A program made the translations under genes and the position numbers. Positions 22,195 to 32,700 of a stretch of DNA of 64,000 bases are shown here, piece by piece. The notes below the pieces were generated by a model, which ran no database searches, was not told the origin of the DNA, and saw nothing but the letters and a program-made list of their open reading frames with translations. How positions within the stretch are numbered: position 1 is the first letter of the stretch; the number at the start of each line of letters is the position of its first letter. The DNA comes from Pontederia crassipes. Its lineage: Eukaryota; Streptophyta; Magnoliopsida; Commelinales; Pontederiaceae. The stretch lies in the NCBI GenBank assembly GCA_030549335.1, contig CM060188.1:69470696-69534695 (forward strand), given 5' to 3'.

Positions 22195-22568
22195 TAAGAA
22201 ATCAGGCTTAGTCCAGTAGTTGGTGTCAGGACGAGAGAAGTTCCCATGATGAGATAGATGGAACTTCCTAGTTTACCCACTACTTGTTTTTGGTTCTGTT
22301 GTACGGCACCTGCATATACCAACTTCTACAGCACTTTTTGTTTGAGAGGTTCTATTGTGCTTCACTAGTTTAGTGGTTTCAGTGGATTTGATTTCAAGGT
22401 GCACCAAGGATGGGTTAACTACACTGTTAAAAAAACTAATTATTATGTTGTCACAATGGGATAACTTCTGAAAATTCACCGAGGCTTTTCAAGATCTATC
22501 ATATCACATGTTGAACATATCCTGTACAAAATGATGCAAATCCCCTAATTTAGCAAATACTTCTTCAC
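22195..22568. other. Spacer, possibly old intron or exon DNA of the disrupted minus-strand locus
   Basis: This is the sequence on the far side of the LINE insertion from the exons of the minus-strand UBA-like locus, so before insertion it was continuous with them. On the minus strand a short protein-like stretch can be read near 22.50-22.56 kb (EEVFAKLGDLHHFVQDMF), but its exon status is uncertain. Confidence 0.3.
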
Positions 22569-23960
22569 AACAAGTTTCACTTCATGGGTGGAGTTCAAGA
22601 CTGCTATCACGGGGCAGCCGGCTTATTCTTCTCCGATCTATTCTCTCGATTCTTCCCATTTGCTACATGTCGATTCTTCGGATGCCTAACCAGATTTATA
22701 GACGGATTGATTTGCTCCTCAACAAATTCTTTTGTCAAAGATGCAGTTCCCAACGGGGTGTCACCTGGTGGCATGGCACAGTGTTTGTCGTCCCACCTCA
22801 CAAGGCGGCCTAAGTATATGCAGACTCCGTACTCGGCTCTCCTAGTTCAGTGGGTGGAACGAATCATGGGGTCAGTCGACAGTTTGTGAAGGGCGGTCTT
22901 CATGACTTGCTATGGGCGCAACCTGTCATGGGACTCCAGGATCTCTCTACCTCGTGGAGCCTCTTCTTTTTGGCGGGATGTGGCGGCTATTCTCCCACGG
23001 GTGCGTCTGTTCATGGTGCCTTCTCTTGACTCCGGGGAGGCCCTATTTTTTTGGCCACAGGAGTGGCTGCCTGGGGATCCTTATCGGTGGCTTTCGCCCA
23101 GCTATAGGCCCTAGCTATGCACTCTAGCGCAACTGTGACAGAGACGTGGTCGGAGGCTGGAGAGTAGTGACCGAGGTACTAGCTCTTGGACCCTCCTTGT
23201 CAGCTCTTTGTTTTCATCTCAGCATTTTTTAGAGCTTCAGAGAGTGGCCACATTTCATCCAAACCCCTCCAGGACTGATGGGTGAGTATGGATCTCGGAG
23301 TCCTTTTCAGCTCGAAGTCTCTACCTCCGATTTCTTCCCCCCCCCCCCCCCCCCTCTCATCCTCGGACACATTCGGTGCAGGAGGCTCATTTGACGCTCC
23401 TGATGCTGCTAAAAGTCATGATCTTTGCTTGGCTCATACGGCGTGTTATCCTCACTAAAGTTTATAAATTGTGATGGGCGCCCCACACGGTTACTTCTTG
23501 CCCTTGTGGGGCGAGGTAGAGGAGGACATCGACCATCTTTTTTTCATTGAGCAGTTTCCCGAGAGTTTTTTTTAGGGAAAGTTTTACAAGAGTTTCGGTT
23601 GCAAATGGGCACATGGGCCTCATTGCACGCTCCTCCTTTGGAGGCGGAGCCATTTTAGTGCTCACTCCGTGCTTGTGCTAGGCAGCTTTGGCCACTACTT
23701 GGTCCATTTGGCTCCAACATAATCGGATCATTTTCTGGGGAGGAAGGTTCGTTTGATCCACGCTTCCTTTCTTCTTTGAGAATGGGGTTTTGTTTAGTTG
23801 GTGTACATCCCTCCCCCTTTTTTGGCACTCTCTTCTTGAGAGCTTACACTTGTACATGACATTTGCTATTATACTTATATACATACCTGGATGATAACCG
23901 CAAGTTCTGGTTGTCATCCTTCCTTTTCTCAAACAAAAAAGAAAAACAAGTTCCACTTCA
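22569..23960 (+). mobile_element. 5'-truncated LINE with 16-bp target duplication
   Basis: A decayed LINE 3' part on the plus strand. The first bases encode, over shifted frames, the region after the RT core (compare LLSRGGRLILLCSVLSSLPI in the full LINE at 2.6-8.3 kb), then a zf-RVT remnant with FSARSLYLRFL-like and IDHLFF sequence, a 3' UTR and poly(A) at about 23934-23944. The direct repeat AACAAGTTTCACTTCA at 22569-22584 recurs with one change at 23945-23960. A poly(C) run of about 17 lies near 23339. Truncation at the 5' end is typical of LINE insertion. Confidence 0.88.
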
Positions 23961-25161
23961 AGTTTTCATCAGGTTCGTTTTTATTCCAAAGACAATCCAG
24001 ATTTCTATAAAAAAAAAGCCATCTTCGCTTAATCTGCTTTCACTTGGATCACTTGTTCCTTCCACTTGCAAATAAGATATTGGTAAAACAATGAATCAAG
24101 AGGTATAACTGATACTTTATTTTATCAAGAATATATTCTTTTTGAGGGAATTAAGATTATATATTGTTTGATTTTCTATAAATAAAATTAGCACAACATT
24201 CAACAAACAGCATATGTAAGGCTAATAATACCAGATAAATCTAAGTTTCAAGGTATCGCTCCCCTAGAAACCCAAAGGATTATGAATCTCCTTTACATAT
24301 TTAGTTAAAAAAAGCTATACACGAAGAAAAGACTTTTCTTTTTTCCAAACGACAAGCAGAAAAACTCTGCATGGAACAGTCACTTACCGACTGTGCAATA
24401 AGAACCTCCAATAGAATGTCTGCATCACCTTCACCTGAATAAGCATATTTTCAAGCTTTGACAAAGTATTAATAATTATTTTTACTATTTACATGTATAT
24501 TCGATACTTTTTATTTAGTTGCAAAAGAACGCACCATTCTCGTCGAGAACTTTGTCAACAAGGTCTGGTGAGAATCCCATCCCAACAAAATAAGACTTCA
24601 AATGGCTAGAAGATGAGCTCGGACAATCTTCCTGTATTTGATGAGGTTAATCAGCAATCTTGATTAATAAAATAATATAGTACACTAGTTAAACGTACAA
24701 GATAAATTTGTAACAAGTTTTGTATTTCTGATAGACAAGATCAACATATAGATAATATAACACTCCACAGTCATCCTTTTCTTTCTCAAAAGAAAGTTCC
24801 ATGCAATAACAAAAACAAAAAGAAAGCAAATTCCCAACTGACAGGAACTTAACACACATAGATCTCCTTGAACCAATGAGAACAGACATTGGTAATAAAA
24901 AATCAAATATTTTTTTAAAGATAAAAATCAAATGTTAATTTGTGTTTATTCACATCTAGCAAAGAATAACATGAGGATCCTAAGCTAGTGCAAACGCATT
25001 TTATTGACTTTTGGATCTTAAATGTAAGCTAGCAGATAGAAACACTAATAATAAATGTATGCAATGAAAATACGGCATCTAGTGCTTGTGCCTTTAGGAA
25101 CAAGATGGAAAAGAAATTGAAAAAATAAGCTCTTGCAGCCTACATTTTATGTTAAAACATA

Positions 25162-26325
25162 CCCGGCATCAGTGTTGTCAAACACGTAAAACGGGCTCGA
25201 CACGGAGGGTCGGCAAAACACGTAAATCGTGAACACGTAACACGACACGGCCGATTCTACCAGATTTTTATTTAATATATATTATATATATACATGTAAA
25301 TATATATATGTATATATAAGTAATTAGTGGTGAGATGCAAATTCTTTTGAACTTATAAGTACCAAATGCAATATTACATAAGCAAAATTCTAATTTTAAG
25401 ATCAATTCATGACATTAACAATTATTTTCTTATATATTAAAATATTAGTTCATGAAAAATTAACACCTCAAAAAATTATAATAAGAACAGACTAATGGCA
25501 ATTGATAAATCAATAAATAATGTTAACAGTTAATTCATGAAAAACTAATACATCATTAAAATTATAATAATAACAAAAATTAGCACATCAATTCATAAAA
25601 AAAATTCGTGATCAATTCATAAAAAAATAAGACAACAATAAATTTAGAATAATAACAGAGAAGCCGCTCACGTGCGCGGAGAGAGAAAGGGAAAAAATGC
25701 TAGGGTGTGCGAAGGGAGAGGGAGAAAAGGGCAAGGGAGAGAGGAGAGGGAGAGAAGGCCTGCTCGGGTGAGTGAAGAGAGAAAGGGAGAGGGAGAGAAG
25801 AGAAAGGGAGAGGGCGTACCTGGTCGGCGACAGCATCAGGACAGCAGCAGAGAGCGGCGGCGGCGGCGAAGTAAAGACATCAGTGACAGCAGAAGATGAG
25901 TGATGGCAGCATCAGCAGACGAGCATCGGCGGGACAGCGGCGACGGTGGCAGCAGGTCAGCGGCGGTGATGGCAGCAGGTCAGCGGCGGCGGCAGCAGGA
26001 CAGCGGCGACGGTGGCAGCAGGTCAGCGACGGTGATGGCAGAGCAACATCGGCGGACAGGAAACAAAAGGAGGAAAAGATTGATGAGTGCCCGTCACAAG
26101 TTATAAAAGGTACACCATACGTGGATGAACGAGCAGGTAAAAAAAGGGATCGGCCGACACGGAGTCAACACGCGATTCCACCGATTCTACGCACTGACAC
26201 GCGATTCCACCGCGTGTTGACGAAACGCGATTCTGGATAGAATCGAACACGTTTGGCCGGGGTAGACTCGTAGAATCGTACGATTCTACGAGTCGACTCG
26301 CGTTTTTGACAACCTTGCCCGGCAT
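25162..26325. mobile_element. Non-autonomous hAT element, 1,148 bp, with 8-bp target duplication
   Basis: CCCGGCAT at 25162-25169 and 26318-26325 flanks the element. Ends: CAGTGTTGTCAAA on the left, and on the right the complement reads CAAGGTTGTCAAAAA. Both ends are followed by repeated ACACG and CGATTCTACG motifs. The left interior is AT-rich; 25.65-26.10 kb is GA- and then GC-rich with internal short repeats of GGTGGCAGCAGGTCAGCG type. No transposase can be read. It lies in the long intron of the UBA-like locus. Confidence 0.88.
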
Positions 26326-26405
26326 GCTATATCTTTAGCCCCATTAAGAATTTGCTGAGATGAGCAAGGTAAGAAGACTTTAAAATTTCTAATGTTTAAT
26401 TCTGA

Positions 26406-26600
26406 TTTTTTTTTTTTTTTTGAGAGGGAAAAGGATGACTACCAATTAGGTTGCCATCCACATATATATCACTGTAAAGGAAAAGTCATGTACAAGAGAC
26501 ACTCTCCAGAAGAAAAAGAGACAGCCAGTGTAATACATTTCATAAAGATATCTAGGATATGTCCTTGCAAAGAGACAGTCACAGGATCATAGATACAGAC
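26406..26600 (-). mobile_element. LINE 3' end fragment
   Basis: A T16 run at 26406-26421 followed by GAGAGGGAAAAGGATGACTA and CCATCCACATATATATCACT is, on the minus strand, the same kind of LINE 3' end with poly(A) as at 2.6 kb. No coding part is evident and the upstream limit is a guess. Confidence 0.55.
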
Positions 26601-28015
26601 ATATACAGAACACCAGTGTCATGTTCCCAAAACCGATTTCTGTAGGAACAAACTTATGAACATACAGCTGAATTTAAATTAGATTGAACAGTTTCAAAAC
26701 TCAATATTGTTTTCACGGCTTGATCCATCATAGCATGCTTTCGTAGTTATCGTATTTTATCTTGCCTCGTGCACAATAAGATAATGGGCCCTTGTTTGAT
26801 TTAACTCCTAAATCCTAACACCTGTATTTATGCCAATAAGATAAGGTTGCATCAATTATTTTCCAACTTTCCAACAAGCGGCTGAATACTAACTCTTGGG
26901 TTCGATCTTTGAACTTTATACACAACTAGAGCGATACTTTTCATCATGCCAAAGCCTTATCGGTTACCTTAAGATCCTATTTCTAACATGATCCAGTTAT
27001 ATTCTGCCTTAGAAAAATAGAAATATGGGAGAATACCTCTTTTTTCAAGCTCAAGCCAGGGGAAACAACAGCTAATTTGGGCTTATCTAAAACTTCAACA
27101 TCTGAAGAATCCTCACTGTCGGTGCAATATTCTTTCTTCACCTTGTAATATTAAGGAAATAGAAGGGCAAATAAGAGTATTGAAATAGCATTTTCCTTTA
27201 GGTTTAGTCAAGATCAATACCATTTTAAATACTTCTATTACATATGTAAACTACAGAAACCTTCAGCAACACCTGCAAAAAATTAAAATCTATTATCATA
27301 TAAACACAGTAAAGTCAGAAGAATTTACCAGAACTTTCAATTTTGTTTGAGATACTAAAATCGGAAAAACCCACCAAAAACCCTAAAAACTGGAAAGTTG
27401 AGCATAAAAATGAAGCCACTTAGGTGCGTTGTTTCACTGACTATAAGACAAATATCAATACATTTAACAGCCAAAAAGCACACGAAAATGGCAGATAAAG
27501 CAAAAAAGAGAACAAAGTAAAACCTTGTTTCGGGATTCTAGGAAATGCAGAAAACCTACATTGCATCAAGTTTGGAAACTTCTGTCCAATCAAACCCTAA
27601 CTCCGAAATCATAGAAAACAAATAGGAGATTCTGGCGAAGAAGAACTTTCCACTGGTGAGAGAATTCCTTAGAAATAAAATCTGACAATTTGGGAGAAAA
27701 ATAAATCCAACACGTCGAGGTTAGAATCACAACGGAGTCCGAATCGCGAACAGGTAAAATGTTAGAGGAAAAAATGCCAACAAAACTTGACTTCAATGGA
27801 TTCTAGAAAAATATCCAAAAAAGAATATATCGAGAAAAAGAGTAATCGATTAGAGTAAGAACGAAACGAGGAGGAGAAAGATGAACGAGGAAAAAGAGTG
27901 AACTTTGACGTGAACGACAGAAACAGAAAAAAGAAAAAATTAGCTCTTTGTGCTCACCTTCTGCTTCCGCTCCAGTCGAGAGAATGAAAAAAAGAGGGGG
28001 GCGTTTACTGACACT

Positions 28016-29341
28016 GCATCACCAAAAAAAAATTAGTGTCACGTAATTTTTTTAATCTCTTCTCCTTTCACCGTTATTATTTAAATTATTATCTTTATCC
28101 CACTAATTTATTACGCATACGTGACATTCGACACTTTCTTTATTAATTTATATTATTGAAAATCTAACGTCGTTTATAAATAGCAAACTTTATTACATTG
28201 ACATTTTTTTTTAAAATGCAACAAAACAAAAAATTACGAATTTTTTATAACTTAAGTGATTAATTTAAAAGTACAAAATTACATTAAACTTGTACATACA
28301 TCAAAATAACAGTAATGTTTTCTTCATTTCATAAAAATCACAAGTCCACTTTTTTCTCACAAGTTCCAAGCCTTTTAATATGTAATCATTATTAAACTTG
28401 CTAAAATTTGAATGAGCATTATTTTTTTTTTCTCTTGATGCTATAATCATTGTCCAACTTTACTTAACACAACTTATTAATAAGGTCGAGTTTCATGTGA
28501 TTCGATGGATACTAATAGTCTCGGGAACAATGTCATTATTTTACTCGGGAGAATATTATTTGTTTTTTCACTTTAACTTCAAATTAATCAAATGTTAATA
28601 ATTTTAAGAATGGATAATTCTAGGGTATTAAAAAACTTAGAAATTAAATAAATGATACATAAGACTCCAAATTCTTTTTATCTTTTGAATATCCCGTATA
28701 AAAAAGATAGTATTTACCTATAATTTTAATTTATCAAATTAATATGAACTGTAGAATAAAGTTTGTTATTACTAATAACTTCCAATGGATGAGGGAAAAT
28801 ATATAATGGATCATTGATAACTTATCATGGTTGACCTCTAAATCCGATCAAAATGTATGTGAATTGCATATTTCATTAGGCCAATATATTTTGAGAAGGA
28901 TATTCTTTACACCTGATATATTGATTTTTTTTCTTAAATTAGTACAATAAGATGAACATGTAATCCATTAATAACTCCAATACAATCTTGAGAATTAATT
29001 ATTAGCAAAAAATTCATGAATGTTTTAAGATATTAATAATAATAGTAATCTAATAAAAATATTTAACAATGTCAACGTTAAATTGAGACTTATATATTGT
29101 GTCACAGCATATTTTATCATGTGCATCTTTAAATTCTTCGTTAATTGGTGTTTATTTTATATTAGTAGTCATGTGAAGATTTTTTTTTTCAAAAACTTAG
29201 CAAATAAGAACTTCCCTAACTTCTTCTCAGTAAAAATATTTTTCTAAACTCATTATAAAGAACTCTTTATTAATTGTAAACATGATAAAACATCACTTAC
29301 AATGATATTTCATCTCCTATTATAATCATGCTCTACTCATG
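28016..29341. other. AT-rich spacer between the UBA-like locus and RAD21
   Basis: It probably contains divergent promoters near its two ends. I see no repeats, frames or elements in 28.1-29.3 kb. Confidence 0.5.
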
Positions 29342-29714
29342 TCTAAATTTTAACTAAAGTATTTCCCCCAAAAGTTAATACAATCCTTTTGGCTAATTGA
29401 AAAAATGTTTTAACAAGAAATCTAATTATTTAACACACGAAAAATAGGAAAAAGTATTTTTTTTCTCCTAAAACATAATAAATGCATTTTTTTCCCACGT
29501 AGTTTTGTGCAATGGTTGGGTTCCTCTTCCCGCCATCTCCCTTTTCCCGCCTCTTTCTTTATAAGAAAATCCATCTCATCTTGCCAATCGAATTCCTCTC
29601 CTGTTTTCGTTCCAGGAACCCTAAAAAAATTTCCCAAAACTACAGAGGGAAGCCAAAACTTTGAGCGAGAACCGAGTAGAGGAGAAGAGCACCCACGGCG
29701 CGTAGGACTGGAAG
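29342..29714 (+). promoter_or_regulatory. RAD21 promoter and 5' leader (source of the 19-kb copy)
   Basis: The region has a TATA-like TTTATAAG at 29558-29565, then a pyrimidine-rich leader and AGGAACCCTAAAAAAAT, an AAACCCTAA/telo-box-like motif common upstream of plant cell-proliferation and ribosomal genes. The first 317 bases recur at 19000-19317. Confidence 0.6.
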
Positions 29715-32700
29715 ATGTTCTACTGTCACGCTATTCTCGCGAGGAAGGCGCCGCTCGGGACGGTTTGGATCGCCGCCCACCTCGAGCGCAAGATCAAGAA
29801 GCTTCAGATCAAGGATGTCGACATCGGCTCCTCTGCTGGTATGTGTTTATTTCGCCTGCTTTCTATCTCACTAGGGTTTTGTACTTATTTTTTCCTCCGG
29901 ACTTTCTACTCGTAGCAGAAAAGATTGTTCCTTTTTCTGCTTCAACAGACTTTCCCCAGTTTGGATTATTGAAACTAATTTTATTGCGTAACTTTTCTGC
30001 TCTGTTTATTGTTTTTTTCCCTTTATTTTTGGGTCTACTCTTGTAAATATGCGTTTTTATTTGAGGATGCATCGCCAAACGAGCGATTTTGAGGGAAAAA
30101 TGTGTCATTTTTCTTCTGAACAGATAACAAAAAGATATGTTCTTTTGACTTCTTACCTATTATATTGTGATTTGCTTGTAATTCCTGCCAGAGTACTTGT
30201 GCAGGTGAAAATTTACAAACAAAATGGAATCATGAAAGGAGTAAAAAAAGAGATTTATCTTCTAAAAAAAAGAGATTTTGAATTGGTTCACTTATTTGGG
30301 AGGTCATATATTTTAAGAACTGCCGATGCTTACAGAATTCTGTCCTCGCAACCTTGTTATTTAAAATTGAATGTTGATAACATTCCAATAGCAGCTAGAA
30401 ACTTGGCGAGTGAGTGGGCGAGATATGTTATAATAGATACAAGTTTTTATAATGAATAAAAAATGGTGGCTCACATCCTTTATCTTCTCAAAAAAAAAAT
30501 TGAATTCAATCACTCACGTTAGCAAAAGGACAATTCCTTTAGTTCCTTGGGATTTTCTTATGATAGATGAAAAAGGGATTTGTTTTTTGAACTTACACGT
30601 TTAAGAACTCATTGATTCTTTAATTTTTAGTGTTCATCACCCTGTTAGTTAATCTTTAGCTTCTATTGCATGAAATGCTGAGTGATTAAAGTTTTGTGAT
30701 TGATGATAGTAATTGTTATTCTTTTTTGCTTCAGAGTATATCATGTTCCCAGACACCCCTATTGCATTAAGAATGTCAGCGCACTTACTGTTGGGTCTCG
30801 TCAGAATATATTCATTCAAGGTGAACTACCTGTTCCGAGACTGTAATAGGATGTTGACTGACATAAGAACAGCTTTTGCTGCAACAAAAGTCAATTTACC
30901 AGAAGAAGCAGAACGTGCCCCCTTTGAGTCTGTCACATTGCCAGAGACTTTTGAGCTAGATGCCCTGGAGTTGGATGATTCCACTTATCAAATGGAGTAT
31001 GGATTGTATTAAATGATCTTAATGGTTCTGTGTTTATGTGATGAATTCTTGATTGTCATATTTTATAATTTTTTTGTAACAGTGGTCCTGACAATCATCA
31101 AAAGGCATATGATCAAATAACATTGACAGGTTTTTTTCTTCTTTGCATCTTTTCTCAATGTGAATATTATTTTAAGTTATACTCTTATAGTTTTCTTATA
31201 TGGTGAATTTCTAGCTCAGATGAAATTCCAGTTGGAGATCAGTATGTGGCTTTCTTGATTGACGAGGTTCCTTCCTATCCGATTTGTTATCATTATTGAT
31301 CATCTAACTCGTTTGAAGAGGTAATCATGCTATTATTTGTTTTCATACTGTAGGGGAACAGGACAGAATCAGTGACTCCATTAGAAGCATCAAATTCTCA
31401 TGATAGACCTATGGAGGAAGAGTATGCTATTTGTTTCAATGTGACTTGAAATTAGGTATCTTAGCTTCGCTCAGAGAAAAATTAAAGCTTATCATAATTG
31501 TTCTTGCAGCATATTGCCTCCTTTTGAAGGTGATCTGGAGGCCCTTGTTACTCCACACGTAGGAGATGTTGGCTCTTCTAAACATGATCAAAGCAACCAA
31601 GCAGATGGTTCAATTCGTATGTCTGATAACAGCTATTTTGCCGAAGTTCCTGAGATTGAGGTTCCACGTGAAGCTGAGCATGAGTCAGGCAATCTTCCAT
31701 GGGATGAACTCAGCAATGACACTGATGGAGCTGCTTCCACTTCAGTGACAAAAGGAAAACACAGCTTGTCACCAATAATAGAAGGTGTATTGGCTTCAGG
31801 AGAGGAATCTTTACCCTCAATATCACGTGCTAAAGCAACGGACAACGAACCTGCTGAGGACCATCATCTTTCTGATACCAGGATGTTATTAGGTTGACTC
31901 TTGCATCTGCCTAGAATCTAAAATGTTTTTTTTATCTAAAATGTTATCTACTTATTTCTAGGATTCGTTGTCTCTTTTATTGTCTAGATTGATATTCTAA
32001 GTTTTTTCCCAACTGAGTATAACAAATGGTGTTATGTCATCTTTTTGTTTCTTATAGGGAACCAACCATTGCCTGGACTAGAGCTTCAACCATCTCCAGT
32101 AGTGAAGCAAAAAAATGCAAAGAAAAGGAAGAAAAAACAATCATATGATTCTTCCATAGTGTTAAACAATGCGTAAGTATTCTATCACTTACTAACCAAG
32201 TTCTTTCATAAGCATACTTTCTTTATCTTAGTACATTTATCTATGATTTTTGAATTGGCTTCCAAGAGAAATGCACTTTATTGCTGAAGATGTTCTATGG
32301 CAGAGTCAGAAATTTTGAGTGGGTTCACAATTAAGGTAAAAATCAATAGTTGATTGATGAAGTGATTAGTAGATTGATACTGAAATTGCGGGGGTAATGG
32401 AGCCAGTAGTTTTGAATTCAAGCCCACCGTTGAGAGGGGACAACTTTCTAGAGTCATGAATAAATGTTGTACTGCTAACCTTTTTAATATAGGAGTAAAT
32501 GCATATATGCTTTGATTTTTTATTAATGAACAAAGGAAAATCTTGTTAAGGAGTGAAATGAGTGTCAATTAATAAAAAAATTTATGATAAAAACTAACTA
32601 CAAATGGTGAAAGAAGGTAATGCAAACTATCTGCTAAACTACCTAATGCGTTAAATTATAGAGGTGTATAGATTAGACAACAAAACAAATTATTATAACA

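Larger units (their letters stand above)
23961..28015 (-). pseudogene. UBA-like domain gene, DRM-methyltransferase-like N-terminus, disrupted
   Basis: Three minus-strand exons with GT-AG borders and consistent phase are visible. 27141-27037 encodes 35 residues including EYCTDSEDSSDVEVLDKPK. 24631-24535 and 24434-24388 together encode a UBA-like module with SYFVGMGFSPDLVDKVLDEN and GEGDADILLEVL. A further exon is likely at 24064-23961 (SDPSESRLSEDG in one frame, LDCLWNKNEPDENLKW in another), but no single phase carries it cleanly. A 5' leader exon may end at about 27964 (AAG before GTGAGC). By eye the UBA module is closest to those at the N-terminus of plant DRM de novo cytosine methyltransferases. 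No methyltransferase domain is found; the sequence beyond 23960 is a LINE and repeats, so the gene looks cut off. It could also be another UBA protein. The start codon is not identified. Confidence 0.45.

Noticed and set aside
26880-26920. tRNA-like TTGGGTTCGATCTTTGAAC
   Set aside because: Only the T-arm-like phrase is present; no acceptor or anticodon stem can be formed around it.
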